DNA of 42,443 bases from CAZAFL01 sp964484465 (GTDB taxonomy: Bacteria > Bacteroidota > Ignavibacteria > UBA10030 > SZUA-254), in the NCBI GenBank assembly GCA_964484465.1, contig CAZAFL010000028.1, forward strand, positions 1 to 42,443, read 5' to 3'. Shown in pieces: positions 8,273 through 17,523 of the stretch (the stretch's first letter is position 1; each line of letters starts with the position of its first letter). The notes beneath the pieces are model-generated. The model searched no databases. It had not been told where the DNA came from and worked only from the letters and a program-made list of their open reading frames with translations. A program made the position numbers and the translations under genes.

Positions 8273-8303
8273 CTTCTTGCGTTACAAATATTCAGGCAAG
8301 AAG
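8273..8303. other. Hairpin in the 8219-8455 intergenic region
   Basis: CTTCTTGC (8273-8280) and GCAAGAAG (8296-8303) form an 8-bp perfect stem with a 15-base loop. No T-run follows on either strand, so a terminator call is not supported. The rest of the gap also holds a short palindrome, TTGACA/TGTCAA, near 8358-8371. Confidence 0.3.
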
Positions 8304-8455
8304 TACCTCAGACCCCTTGGATAGCGCAAAGATTAATGCGTGAAGGTAGAAGATTTTTTGACAAGTGTCAAGTCGAAATTATATACTGTATTGACACCCG
8401 CTTGGCTATTGACCGCGACACACTTTGAACAATGCAAAATGAGAGTTAAATCTGA

Positions 8456-9652
8456 CTAATTCTTTTCCTCGCCCAACCGGCAATTGAATCCCCATCCCCC
8501 TCCAAGCTCGCTCACAGCAAGAATCAACTCGTTCTTCCCCTTGGTTAGCGGAAGGTAAACAGCATCATCTTCGGGGTAAACAATGCCAAGAAATCCGGGA
8601 TCCCGGAAGCCCTGAGCGCTTCGACCCCTGAACAGAATTTTGCCGTCCAGGAATACACTGACCTCATCGCTGTAGCCAATGTAAAGCTTTTTTACTGTGT
8701 CTCTATCTGATTGAATGGATGTCCGGGCGTAGATAAGCCTCGTTCCCGGTTGTGGCTGCAAGCGGGTTGAAAAATCATTCTGGAAAGTAACGTTTGGATG
8801 AGGAGCATCGCGATATCGTTGGATAACCACAAGACCCGGAGGTTCTGCCTGTACGTTCTGCCAGGATATAGTGTCAATCTCAGCTTGTGTAAGCGGCCGT
8901 TCAGGATCTCTTGCGAGCGCTTCATACGAAGGCGACAAACTCCAATTTACCACTGTATTGCCAGGCATCGGCGGGAGATGCCGTACCCAGGGTGCTTCAC
9001 GTGTCGCCTGCCACTGGAAGTTCGAGAAAAAGACGGGTCCGCCAAGCGAATAAAGTGCAATCCCACCCTTCCGTAGCCCGGTCTTCAAATCGTCCATAAC
9101 GAGCGCGGGATGTAAAGTGTCGTTCACGAATAATTTTGCCTGAGCACCGGTTACTTCGAGGCGGAGGTGAAACCAAACACCTGATGGAATGTCGACTGCG
9201 CCTGTGAATCCAGGTCCGTTAAAAAGCTGCCAGTTCCTTCCTGTCCTGAGAACCGGAGTGTATTGCATCGCGTCCGGTAATCCTGTTTTATGCTTCCGGA
9301 GATACACCTCTTCAAAATCACCGCCATTGATCCTGAACTGGAATCCGAAGAACGCTCTTTTCGCCTCAGTAAAAACATCCGCGTTGAGAGCGCCGTCGCT
9401 CATTTCAACATTTCTTATTTCAGCTACGGCGCTGTTCAGGCGGACAGCGGACCGACCCTGGAACTCTGCTGCAGTAGCATCACCGTAAAAGTTCCAAAGC
9501 GAGGTATCAGCAGCAACCCGATGGATCACATAGTCCTGAGACTGCGCAGTGATCTCCATCCGTAGCAGAAAGACTAGAAACGAACCAAAAAGCACGATCC
9601 TTAATTGACCCCAAATCGAACGGACTACGTTTACCAAATTGCTCATAATCAT
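8456..9652 (-). CDS. Exported protein with concanavalin-like (DUF1080/LamG-type) fold
   Basis: The 398-residue protein has an N-terminal signal segment ('IVLFGSFLVFLLRMEITAQ', about 19-37). The middle shows features of the jelly-roll concanavalin superfamily, with 'AFFGFQFRINGGDFEEVYLRK', 'GVWFHLRLEVTGAQAKLFVND' and 'KGGIALYSLGGPVFFSNFQW'. This resembles proteins annotated as 3-keto-disaccharide hydrolase or LamG-like domains. The C-terminal ~120 residues look like a second beta domain ('DEVSVFLDGKILFRG', 'LTKGKNELILAVSELGGGWG'), similar to galactose-binding or bacterial surface modules. No sorting domain is present at the C-terminus, so it is probably periplasmic. The substrate is unknown. 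No strong ribosome site is seen. Confidence 0.6.
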   Translation of the reverse strand: MIMSNLVNVVRSIWGQLRIVLFGSFLVFLLRMEITAQSQDYVIHRVAADTSLWNFYGDATAAEFQGRSAVRLNSAVAEIRNVEMSDGALNADVFTEAKRAFFGFQFRINGGDFEEVYLRKHKTGLPDAMQYTPVLRTGRNWQLFNGPGFTGAVDIPSGVWFHLRLEVTGAQAKLFVNDTLHPALVMDDLKTGLRKGGIALYSLGGPVFFSNFQWQATREAPWVRHLPPMPGNTVVNWSLSPSYEALARDPERPLTQAEIDTISWQNVQAEPPGLVVIQRYRDAPHPNVTFQNDFSTRLQPQPGTRLIYARTSIQSDRDTVKKLYIGYSDEVSVFLDGKILFRGRSAQGFRDPGFLGIVYPEDDAVYLPLTKGKNELILAVSELGGGWGFNCRLGEEKN

Positions 9653-9792
9653 TTTCAGAATGTGAGAAGGTGGTTTAGAACCTTGTACGACCGGACAGAG
9701 GATAGGTTACAACCAGTTATCGACTTGGTCTGCAGGATTTTGGGGAAGGTGAGGAGCTCATTTACCAATGCTTGTGCATTTTGGATATCTGG

Positions 9793-10926
9793 TTACAGTC
9801 CAAACCACCGGGCTTTACGGCTTGATCCGAAGTATTCCTTTTCTGCCGCCAGAGCTTCAGAAGCTTCATGATGAATTCCCACGGGTTTGGGTCCGGAGAA
9901 AAAATCAACATCCACACGTCCAACTTCACCCTTGCCAAACTCGATGTAACAGGAGCCCGCACCTGTATAAGTCGAATTGTATTCATTTCCCTTAAATGCT
10001 GCAATGATTGATTCTGCCGCAATTTTTGCAGCACCCTCGGCGAAGACACCTGCTTTAGGTGTTCCAACGCTGGTTACATCGCCGATGGCATAGACATTAG
10101 GAAACTTTGTCAACAGATTAGTCTTATTCACCGGTATCCATCCATTCTCCGTCAGACCACTTTTCAGTACGACGTCCGGAGCAACATGCTTTGGGATTCC
10201 GAGGAATAAGTCAGAGGGCATTTCTGTTCCGTCATCAAGAATCGTAACTTTACGAGAAAGGTCAATCGAACTCACCTTCCGTTGTGCTATGAATTTGATG
10301 CCTCGCTCTTCAAATGCCTTGAGCAGTGCCTTGGATGAATCCGGTGACGGAGGAATAGGTAATCCAAACGGTATGACGAGGCTGATGTTGCAGGCATTGC
10401 GAACTCCGCGCTCGATCAGGTAATCATGCAACATCAGGGCTGCTTCACTGGGTGCAGGCGGACATTTGAATGGCGCCCCGCATACACCAACAATTGCATG
10501 ACCTTTTGTAAAATTTGGAAGAACTGTCCGTAATTTACCGGCTCCGGCAACGCTGTAATATTCATTTCCCGTCTCTGCCAGGCCTGGAGTTGCGTCGATG
10601 TCATAATTGGCACCCAAGGCTACAACCAAAACATCGGCGTCGTACGTATGTTTGTTTGTGGTTACCCGTCGCGCTTCCGGGTCTATCGATGTGATCATCT
10701 CTTGCACAAAGCGTACACCCGGTTTCACAATGTTATGGTACGCAATATGGACGGAGTCCGGCGCTTTCCTTCCAAACATAACGTCAAGTTTCGAAAAGCC
10801 GAAGATGAACGAATCGTTTTTATCTATCAAAGTAAGGTCGAGCCGGTCGCCAAGCGCTTCAGACAAAATTGTGGTCAGCTCAAGTCCGCCGAACCCGGCC
10901 CCTAGTACTACTACGTGTAGACTCAT
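9793..10926 (-). CDS. FAD-dependent oxidoreductase, sulfide:quinone oxidoreductase-like
   Basis: The 377-residue flavoprotein begins with an FAD-binding Rossmann motif 'VVVLGAGFGGLE' (5-16). It has the second dinucleotide region 'VLVVALGANYD' and the C-terminal FAD motif 'NVYAIGDVTSVGTPKAG'. 'GVCGAPFKCPPAPSE' near residue 150 holds two cysteines in the place where SQR and flavocytochrome c sulfide dehydrogenase-type enzymes have their redox Cys, and a third Cys occurs in 'GAGSCYIEFG' near residue 325. This favours a sulfide:quinone oxidoreductase-type enzyme at the membrane, oxidising sulfide to polysulfide, but NADH dehydrogenase-like relatives share much of this. No neighbour is a sulfur gene. 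The upstream 182 bp to the next gene is AT-rich and should hold divergent promoters. Confidence 0.7.
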   Translation of the reverse strand: MSLHVVVLGAGFGGLELTTILSEALGDRLDLTLIDKNDSFIFGFSKLDVMFGRKAPDSVHIAYHNIVKPGVRFVQEMITSIDPEARRVTTNKHTYDADVLVVALGANYDIDATPGLAETGNEYYSVAGAGKLRTVLPNFTKGHAIVGVCGAPFKCPPAPSEAALMLHDYLIERGVRNACNISLVIPFGLPIPPSPDSSKALLKAFEERGIKFIAQRKVSSIDLSRKVTILDDGTEMPSDLFLGIPKHVAPDVVLKSGLTENGWIPVNKTNLLTKFPNVYAIGDVTSVGTPKAGVFAEGAAKIAAESIIAAFKGNEYNSTYTGAGSCYIEFGKGEVGRVDVDFFSGPKPVGIHHEASEALAAEKEYFGSSRKARWFGL

Positions 10927-11108
10927 GATTTACGTTCGATTTGTTTGAAAATGTTGCTTTGAAAATAATTGTTCTTAGATAGAAAATCAAATCAGAAAAT
11001 TTGAAGAAGCCATTATTCTTAGTAGCTTTCTATTTATAAAATCATTACATTTTTGTAGAAGATCAGGGAATTGTTAATTTAGGAAATTAATAATGGAAGG
11101 GTGCTCCA

Positions 11109-11369
11109 ATGCCAACTTTTTTGATTGAATCCCCACATACTACTGAAGAATGCGCTCGGGCTATAAAACACATTCTCGCAACAGGTTACATTACGCATTT
11201 CCAATGGGCGTGCCTGGACGGTGAGCACACCGGATACCTTATCATAGAAGCAAAAGATAAAAGCGAAGCACTCATGCTGGTACCATCGTTCGTGCGTAAC
11301 AAGGCGCGGGTTCTGGAGTTGACTCAGTTCACTCCGGAACAAGTGAAAGCAATGCACGGTATGGATTAG
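11109..11369 (+). CDS. Small conserved protein, unknown function
   Basis: The 86-residue product is 'MPTFLIESPHTTEECARAIK' onward: a strand, helix, strand, strand, helix pattern that suggests a ferredoxin-like fold. It has two cysteines (residues 15 and 35) and no signal peptide or membrane segment. An AAGGGTG site lies 7 bases before the ATG. It stands alone, divergent from the SQR-like gene across an AT-rich region. I do not recognise the family with certainty. Confidence 0.55.
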   Translation: MPTFLIESPHTTEECARAIKHILATGYITHFQWACLDGEHTGYLIIEAKDKSEALMLVPSFVRNKARVLELTQFTPEQVKAMHGMD

Positions 11370-11530
11370 TCTATAACGAATTAACGAATGGCAGGGCTTG
11401 ATGCGATGCACCTCTGATTCAGGGATCCCTCAATCGAACACCGCAGAAGGAGACACGCCCAAGCTGAAATATGTTCGCTTCATAATTACCAACAGGACAT
11501 AAGACGTTTTTGTCGGACCTGGTTCGCTTT

Positions 11531-11764
11531 TTATTGATCATAATTCTCAACGATGTCCGGCGGACGAACCCGGGCGTTGTCCGGATTCCTTCCCGCGCGG
11601 CGAAATCCTTCTCGTTGCCGAAGAAGATCCCAGCACTGATCCAATTCCACTTTCATCTGATGCAGTCGCTTGACTTCACCGTCTGTGAGATTGCCCTTCG
11701 AGTAAAGGCGCTCTTCCTCTTCTGTCAATTGTTTTATATGTTTGAATACCTGACTGTCTTCCAT
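11531..11764 (-). CDS. DUF2630 family protein
   Basis: The 77-residue protein closely follows the DUF2630 pattern: 'FKHIKQLTEEEERLYSKG' then 'LHQMKVELDQCWDLLRQRE', then 'GRNPDNARVRPPDIVENY'. It is largely one or two charged helices. The function is unknown; members are small cytoplasmic proteins. Clear ribosome site (AAGGAGAAGG) just upstream of the ATG at 11764. The 276 bp between this gene and the MATE gene's 3' end shows nothing else recognisable. Confidence 0.85.
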   Translation of the reverse strand: MEDSQVFKHIKQLTEEEERLYSKGNLTDGEVKRLHQMKVELDQCWDLLRQREGFRRAGRNPDNARVRPPDIVENYDQ

Positions 11765-12040
11765 TGTCCTTCTCCTTCAGTGTTTGAAAATTCTTCGTGG
11801 ATTTTTTGATACGGATCCTTCAAGGGGTTGGTTTCATCAGAGTGAAATTCAATTGACGCCATAAAAGCAAGTTTACAGCTCACAATCGCTATCACAACCT
11901 TTTGTCAGATGCGCGTTTTGAATAATAACAATTCTTGCGGCTAAACACAAAGGCAGCCCGGTAAAAGAGTTTGGTCTTTCAAACCGTCGACTTCAATGCC
12001 TTCAGCTGGTCGCTCATGGTTTCTCAGGTCTTCTCGAATC

Positions 12041-13480
12041 TCAAACCTTCGTCGTTTTCCATCTACCCTTTTTGAACAACCATAGCGTAAACAAACCGAC
12101 TGAAGTTTCGGAAACAAACACACCCCAGAATACTCCGCTTTGTTGCCAGCCGAGAGTGATTGCAAGAACATACGACAAGGGAATTTGAATAAGCCAGAAA
12201 AAAACGACATTAATTTTGGTCGGTGTGCGCGTATCTCCTGAGCCATTGAACGCCTGCACCGACACCATCCACCATCCATAGACGAAGTAGGAATAAGAAA
12301 GTATTCGCATCCATTCCGCCCCGATGGCAATTACTCTTTCGTCTGTGGTAAAGAAACCGATAAGAGACTTATTGAAGAAGAAAAATATCACTGAGACGAT
12401 CAGGAGAAACATCATATTATACACACCCGTTCTCCAGACTGCGGATTCGGCGCGAGCAGGATTGCCGGCGCCGAGATTTTGACCGACCAGCGTAGCGGCA
12501 GCATTCGACAATCCCCAGGCAGGCATGAGGCTGAACATGACGATGCGTAATGTGATTGTAGAGCCTGCAACCGCCTCACTCCCCAAACTGGAGAGTATAC
12601 GCATGAGAAAAATCCAGGAGGTCATCGCCACGATCATCTGTCCTATCCCGCCCAGTGCCGCACGCACGATGCCATACATGGTTTTTGCCTGCCAGTAAAG
12701 TTGGGAAAGCCTGACCCTGATATGTTTACCGCCGTTGAAAAGAAACCATAATTGCGTGAGCACACCAATGCCTCTTCCAATATTGGTTGCTATAGAAGCA
12801 CCTTGAATTCCCAGAGCAGGAATCGGTCCCCATCCGAAAATTAACACCGGGTCTAAACCAATATTGCATATGTTGGCGATAAAAAGAACGCGTAAGGAAA
12901 TCGCCGCGTCACCGGCTCCCCTGAATACCGCGTTAATGACGAACAGAAGCATAATGACGACATTTCCGCCGAGCATCCATTGTGTGAAATAATAACCGTG
13001 CTGAATCGCCCACGCATCAGCACCCATCAATGTAAGCAGGTCCTTTGCAAAAAAAATACCGGCAATGGAAAATGGAATTGAAGAGAGCAATGCCAGGAAA
13101 ATTGACTGGACTGCGGAAATCCCTGCCTCCTCTTGATTTTTTTCCCCGATTCTCCGTGCAACAATCGCCGTAACTGCGGTTGAAAGTCCAACTGCAATGG
13201 AGTATAGCAAAAACAAATAGGATTCTGTAAGCCCGACTGTCGCGACAGCAGAAGGACCTAACTTGCTGACAAAATAAATATCCACAACCGCAAAGGTGGA
13301 TTCCATTACTAATTCCAGCATCATCGGCACAGCTAAAAGGAAGACCGCCCTATTGATGCTGATCTGAGTATAGTCAGCCTCAGTTCCTCGAATAGCATTT
13401 TTTAGTTCCTGCCAGATCGATGACGCGGGTAGAAGTGCGGATCGGTCGGGAACTGAATTCACGTTTTCGTTTTCGTGCAT
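12041..13480 (-). CDS. MATE-family multidrug/Na+ antiporter
   Basis: The 479-residue membrane protein has about 12 hydrophobic helices and the two-fold MATE repeat. Seen are 'FLLAVPMMLELVMESTFAVV' with 'DIYFVSKLGPSAVATVGL' in the first half, and 'SEAVAGSTITLRIVMFSLMP' with 'AATLVGQNLGAGNPARAE' in the second. These match the conserved MATE segments 'P.....L......D...LG' and 'LVGQ..GAG'. It exports organic cations or other drugs in exchange for Na+ or H+; the substrate cannot be read. The N-terminal ~40 residues are a polar extension. It is divergent from the kinase gene at 13690, with about 200 bp between. Confidence 0.9.
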   Translation of the reverse strand: MHENENVNSVPDRSALLPASSIWQELKNAIRGTEADYTQISINRAVFLLAVPMMLELVMESTFAVVDIYFVSKLGPSAVATVGLTESYLFLLYSIAVGLSTAVTAIVARRIGEKNQEEAGISAVQSIFLALLSSIPFSIAGIFFAKDLLTLMGADAWAIQHGYYFTQWMLGGNVVIMLLFVINAVFRGAGDAAISLRVLFIANICNIGLDPVLIFGWGPIPALGIQGASIATNIGRGIGVLTQLWFLFNGGKHIRVRLSQLYWQAKTMYGIVRAALGGIGQMIVAMTSWIFLMRILSSLGSEAVAGSTITLRIVMFSLMPAWGLSNAAATLVGQNLGAGNPARAESAVWRTGVYNMMFLLIVSVIFFFFNKSLIGFFTTDERVIAIGAEWMRILSYSYFVYGWWMVSVQAFNGSGDTRTPTKINVVFFWLIQIPLSYVLAITLGWQQSGVFWGVFVSETSVGLFTLWLFKKGRWKTTKV

Positions 13481-13689
13481 GAGAATTCTTTCTACTTAAA
13501 CAAGGATGTAAAATATCCAAAAAAAGATAAAAAACCTATGCGTTGAACAAAACAGATTCATTTAAAAAAACGAGAACATGCGTGTTAATCCAGACAATCA
13601 AAAATGGCCCGGTTTTTTCACAAGCATTGAATGAACAATGAGAAATGCAAATTGATAATTGCAGGATTTATCACTATCATGGTTCCACT

Positions 13690-16053
13690 ATGATTGGACA
13701 GATAGTATCGCATTATAAGATTCTCGAAAAATTGGGTGAAGGCGGGATGGGTGTTGTCTACAAAGCCCACGATACAAAGCTTGATCGCATTGTAGCGCTG
13801 AAATTTCTGCCGCATCATCTCAACGCGAACGACGCTGAGAAAGCCCGCTTCCTGCAGGAAGCCCGCGCCGCAGCAACGCTCAACCATCCCCACGTTTGCA
13901 CCGTGTACCGTATCGATGAGCATGATGGGCAACAATTCATCGAAATGGAGTACGTCGAGGGCCAGACACTTCGTAAAAAAATCCCCATTCAGAAATTCGA
14001 TGAAGCTCTGGATTATGCCGTTCAAATCGGCGATGCATTGAGTGAAGCGCACAGCAAAGGGATCGTTCACCGCGATGTGAAGGCGGAAAACATCATGGTG
14101 AATTCGAAGAATCAGATAAAAGTGATGGATTTTGGTCTCGCGAAGCTGAAAGGCTCGCTCAAGCTCACCCGGACATCGTCAACAGTAGGGACGCTCGCCT
14201 ATATGGCTCCCGAACAAATCCAGGGCGGAGAAGCCGACGCCAGATCAGATATTTTCTCATTCGGTATCGTACTCTTCGAAATGCTGGCAGGGAAAACGCC
14301 ATTCCGTGGTGAGCACGATGCTGCCATGATGTACTCTATTGTGAATGAAGAGCCGGAGTCTATTCTGAAATTCAGGCCGGACCAATCACCGGAGCTCGAC
14401 CGTATTATCCGCCGCGCATTAGAAAAAGATCCTGCCGACCGCTACCAGCATGTCGATGACATGCTCAGCGAACTACGAAAACTCCGAAAGCAAACTTCCA
14501 AGGTTTCCCGCGCCTCTCTCCCGGATATTCCGTTACAACATCAGGAGGCGGGAACGCCGTCGCAATCACTACCCGCTTCCGGAAAATCACGCAGAACACT
14601 CATTATTGGATTGTTCGCTGCCTTCCTCATCGCCGCCGGAATTGTAGCTTACCTCCTTGCCGGGAAGCATGAAACTATTGATTCACTTGCCGTCCTCCCG
14701 TTTGAAGATGTCGGGTCAACCGGTGAGCAGGAATATCTCGCCGATGGGGTAACGGAGAGTATCATCAATAATCTCACAAAGATCTCTTCATTACGGGTCA
14801 TCCCTCGCAGCACGGCATTTCGATTCAAAGGCAAGGAGACGGATGTTCAGGATGCGGGTACTAAATTGAAGGTCAGTGCGGTGCTGACCGGACGCATCAC
14901 CCATCATGGGCAATCGCTCGACGTGCAAGTCGACCTGATTGACATTAAACATGAATCTCAAATTTGGGGAAACCGGTATGAGGTGACATCGGCTGAAATC
15001 CTTTCCCTGCAGGAAAAAATAACGTCGGATGTTTCATCGAAGCTCGGTATCGGTGTGTCGGATGAAACCCGCGAGAAAATCGCGAAGCATGCGACTGAAA
15101 ATACACAGGCATATCAATTGTACCTCCAGGGAAGGTATTACTGGAATAAACGGAACGCGGTATCGATCGAACGCGCAATTGATTATTTGAAACAGGCTAT
15201 AGCGCTGGATTCAACATATGCGCTCGCATATGCCGGGCTTGCCGATTGTTACATTATACAGTCACAGTACGCAGGCACCCCTACGAGTATCACAACACCG
15301 CTCACAGAGTCGATGGCACGGCGCGCATTAGCGCTTGATAACTCATTGGCGGAAGCGCATACGACCCTCGCATTTAATTACTTCATGCAATGGAAATACG
15401 AAGAGTCCGAGCGTGAATTCAAGCAAGCTATCGCACTCAATCCCCGTTACCCGACCGCGTATCACTGGTATAATATTATGTTATTGCGCACTGGACGTAC
15501 CGATGAAGCGGAACCGATTATTAAGAAAGGGTACGAGCTTGACCCCTATTCCCCGATTATAACACTGAACATGGGATCAATTTATCTTATCCGCAAGCAG
15601 TATACTGAAGCGCAATCATATTTCAGAAAATGTGTCGAACTCGATCCATCCTTTGCGCCAGGATATGGCTACCTGGGGCTGACGTTCGAACGGTTGAAAA
15701 ATTATCCGGAGGCAATTGCCCAAATTCAAAAAGCGGTCGACTTGTCTGGACGTTCGAGTGAATATGTCTCAGATCTCGGCTTTGTGCTGGCAAAATATGG
15801 AAAGAAAAATGAAGCGTTGGTGTTAGCAAAAGAGACAGAAGATCGCTATCGTTCCGCTTCCGGGGCAGCCTACAATGTAGCTCATATATATGCCGGACTC
15901 GGAGAGGCGGACAAGGTATTTGAGTGGCTTGAGAAGGACTTTAACGACCATAGTACATGGATCAATTCGATAAATGAAGACTACATGTGGGAAGATTTCA
16001 GAACGGATCCGCGATATATTGACCTGACGAAAAAGATGGGATTGGAAAAGTGA
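13690..16053 (+). CDS. Membrane Ser/Thr protein kinase with TolB-like and TPR domains
   Basis: The 787-residue protein has an N-terminal Hanks-type kinase: glycine loop 'LGEGGMGVVY' (15-24), 'VALKFLP' with the ATP lysine, catalytic loop 'HRDVKAEN' near 127, 'MDFGLAKL' near 147, 'GTLAYMAPEQI' and 'DIFSFGIVLFEMLAG'. One membrane helix follows (about 302-326). The outer part has a TolB/FlgO-like domain (about 330-465, 'LAVLPFEDVGSTGEQEYLADG') and then tetratricopeptide repeats to the C-terminus. This layout is common in Ignavibacteria, Acidobacteria and similar groups and suggests a sensor kinase reading periplasmic proteins. I start at the ATG at 13690 because kinase homology begins there; an in-frame ATG at 13645 would add 15 unconvincing residues. 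All catalytic residues are intact. A decayed tandem copy follows at once. Confidence 0.9.
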   Translation: MIGQIVSHYKILEKLGEGGMGVVYKAHDTKLDRIVALKFLPHHLNANDAEKARFLQEARAAATLNHPHVCTVYRIDEHDGQQFIEMEYVEGQTLRKKIPIQKFDEALDYAVQIGDALSEAHSKGIVHRDVKAENIMVNSKNQIKVMDFGLAKLKGSLKLTRTSSTVGTLAYMAPEQIQGGEADARSDIFSFGIVLFEMLAGKTPFRGEHDAAMMYSIVNEEPESILKFRPDQSPELDRIIRRALEKDPADRYQHVDDMLSELRKLRKQTSKVSRASLPDIPLQHQEAGTPSQSLPASGKSRRTLIIGLFAAFLIAAGIVAYLLAGKHETIDSLAVLPFEDVGSTGEQEYLADGVTESIINNLTKISSLRVIPRSTAFRFKGKETDVQDAGTKLKVSAVLTGRITHHGQSLDVQVDLIDIKHESQIWGNRYEVTSAEILSLQEKITSDVSSKLGIGVSDETREKIAKHATENTQAYQLYLQGRYYWNKRNAVSIERAIDYLKQAIALDSTYALAYAGLADCYIIQSQYAGTPTSITTPLTESMARRALALDNSLAEAHTTLAFNYFMQWKYEESEREFKQAIALNPRYPTAYHWYNIMLLRTGRTDEAEPIIKKGYELDPYSPIITLNMGSIYLIRKQYTEAQSYFRKCVELDPSFAPGYGYLGLTFERLKNYPEAIAQIQKAVDLSGRSSEYVSDLGFVLAKYGKKNEALVLAKETEDRYRSASGAAYNVAHIYAGLGEADKVFEWLEKDFNDHSTWINSINEDYMWEDFRTDPRYIDLTKKMGLEK

Positions 16054-16236
16054 TTGGTCAGGTCATCGCTCATTATAAAATTCTTGAAAAGTTAGGCGAA
16101 GGCGGAATGGGCGTAATCTAAAAAGCCCAGGACACAAAGCTTGATCGTCTCGTCGCATTAAATTTTTCGCCCGAGCGCGGTTCTCGGTTTTGCAGAGGAG
16201 AGGAGAACATCTTCCACAATTGGTCACATTCTGTGA
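16050..16236 (+). pseudogene. Decayed tandem copy of the Ser/Thr kinase
   Basis: Starting at a GTG that overlaps the stop of the intact kinase (GTGA), the frame reads 'IGQVIAHYKILEKLGEGGMG' followed by VI, a TAA stop in place of the expected Tyr, then 'KAQDTKLDRLVALNFSPE'. This mirrors the first ~40 residues of the upstream kinase, with the ATP-binding lysine changed to Asn. After that, short blocks match later parts: a RFLQE-like stretch near 16190 and 'RRTSSTIG' near 16203-16224, equal to the activation segment 'TRTSSTVG' of the intact gene. So the copy has a nonsense codon and at least one internal deletion. Confidence 0.75.
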
Positions 16237-16250
16237 GGCCCAACCGCGGG

Positions 16251-16502
16251 CTAAGAGCCCTCCTTCACTTCGATGATCTCGTCTGCCACAAGACCGTGCG
16301 CTTCACGATGAACTGCGATGGCTGCTTCTTTGCTTGGAGCTTTTGCAAGACAAAAAACCTTCCCCGAACTTTCGTCATACCAGTATTTCAGGTATTCAAC
16401 CCCATGTTTCTTTTGAATTGCAACATCATTTGCGTGTGCACCTTTTACTGCTTCGGCAGTCAATCCCGGGACATGTTTATGAATATCCATGAAGAGAGGC
16501 AT
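16251..16502 (-). CDS. DUF4242 family protein (SCO4226-like, possible nickel binding)
   Basis: The 83-residue protein begins 'MPLFMDIHKHVPGLTAEAVK' and contains 'HGVEYLKYWYDESSGKVFCL', 'APSKEAAIAVHREAHGLVAD' and 'EIIEVKEG', the pattern of DUF4242. Members form a ferredoxin-like fold; one actinobacterial homologue (SCO4226) binds nickel. Histidines near the N-terminus and in 'VHREAHG' are the likely ligands. I start at the ATG at 16502, which has a perfect AAAGGAG 7 bases upstream, although the frame stays open to 16640. It follows the peroxiredoxin gene by 86 bases on the same strand and may be co-transcribed. The cellular role is unknown. Confidence 0.85.
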   Translation of the reverse strand: MPLFMDIHKHVPGLTAEAVKGAHANDVAIQKKHGVEYLKYWYDESSGKVFCLAKAPSKEAAIAVHREAHGLVADEIIEVKEGS

Positions 16503-16588
16503 GGTATAACTCCTTTCCGAATGTTGTGAATGATTGTCAGTTAGGTTCAGCAGATTCTCTGCTATTCCCTGAACAGGGATTCTCAGAA

Positions 16589-17251
16589 TTAATTTGTAGG
16601 CTGCTTCACTATCCGAAGATATGGTTTGGGAGCTTTCCAACCCTGAGGGTATTTTTCCTTAGCCTCGGCATCGGAAACAGAGCCGACGATAATGACATCC
16701 TCTCCATTTTTCCAATTGACAGGCGTGGAAACCTTGTGCTTAGCAGTCAATTGCAGCGAGTCGATAACACGTAAAATTTCATCGAAGTTACGGCCTGTCG
16801 TCATCGGGTATGTAAGCGTGAGTTTGATCTTCTTGTCGGGCCCCACGACAAACACGCAGCGCACCGTTTGGTTTGTCGCAGCGGTTCTCCCCTCCGACGT
16901 GCCTGCTTCATTCGCCGGAAGCATGTCGTAAAGTTTCGCAACCGCCAGATCACGGTCGCCGATCATCGGGTAGTTCACCGCGTGCCCCTGAGTTTCCTCG
17001 ATGTCTTTTGCCCAGCCAACATGACTTTCCACAGGGTCTACGCTCAATCCGATAATCTTACAATTCCGTTTTCTAAACTCAGGTTCGAGTTTCGCCATAT
17101 ATCCAAGCTCTGTCGTACAAACAGGAGTAAAATCCTTGGGATGTGAAAAAAGAATTGCCCAACCGTTACCGATCCATTCATGAAAATTGATCGTACCCTG
17201 CGTTGTTGGTGCGGTGAAATTTGGTGCCTCATCGTTGATGCGGAGAGACAT
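16589..17251 (-). CDS. 1-Cys peroxiredoxin (Prx6 type)
   Basis: The 220-residue protein shows the Prx6 form: 'DEAPNFTAPTTQGTINFHEW' at the start, peroxidatic Cys45 in 'HPKDFTPVCTTELG', 'RNCKIIGLSVDPVESH' and a long C-terminal region with 'LTYPMTTGRNFDEILRVIDS' and 'STPVNWKNGEDVIIVGSVSD'. No separate C-terminal resolving Cys in a VCP motif is present. It reduces hydrogen peroxide and organic hydroperoxides in the cytoplasm. The ATG at 17251 has GAAAGGAG at good spacing; a TTG five codons earlier overlaps that site and is unlikely. DUF4242 lies downstream in the same direction. The 272 bp upstream carries an inverted repeat CCTGATG/CATCAGG (17333-17368). Confidence 0.95.
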   Translation of the reverse strand: MSLRINDEAPNFTAPTTQGTINFHEWIGNGWAILFSHPKDFTPVCTTELGYMAKLEPEFRKRNCKIIGLSVDPVESHVGWAKDIEETQGHAVNYPMIGDRDLAVAKLYDMLPANEAGTSEGRTAATNQTVRCVFVVGPDKKIKLTLTYPMTTGRNFDEILRVIDSLQLTAKHKVSTPVNWKNGEDVIIVGSVSDAEAKEKYPQGWKAPKPYLRIVKQPTN

Positions 17252-17523
17252 AGTGACTCCTTTCAAAATATATGTGGAATGCTGATACCGGAACTTTGTT
17301 CATTATCGAATAAATACGCTCGATGACACTGGCCTGATGTCTGTCAACATCAAAAGTAATGCATCAGGGAGTGGTAAATTGCGCAACAATGAATAACAAC
17401 CTCTTGCAGGAACAATTTGAGAATATAATGAATAGACCAAAATGAATCAAGCCGCGGTTCCCGTAATACTATTTCAGGGATTGACCAGCCACCACTTTCT
17501 CATGCTAAAGACAAATATGCCGT

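Noticed and set aside
13618..14070. 150-codon minus-strand frame
   Set aside because: Antisense to the Ser/Thr kinase catalytic region, whose coding sense is certain.
16503..16640. N-terminal extension of the DUF4242 gene
   Set aside because: The perfect ribosome site and family homology begin at 16502, and the extension overlaps the peroxiredoxin gene.
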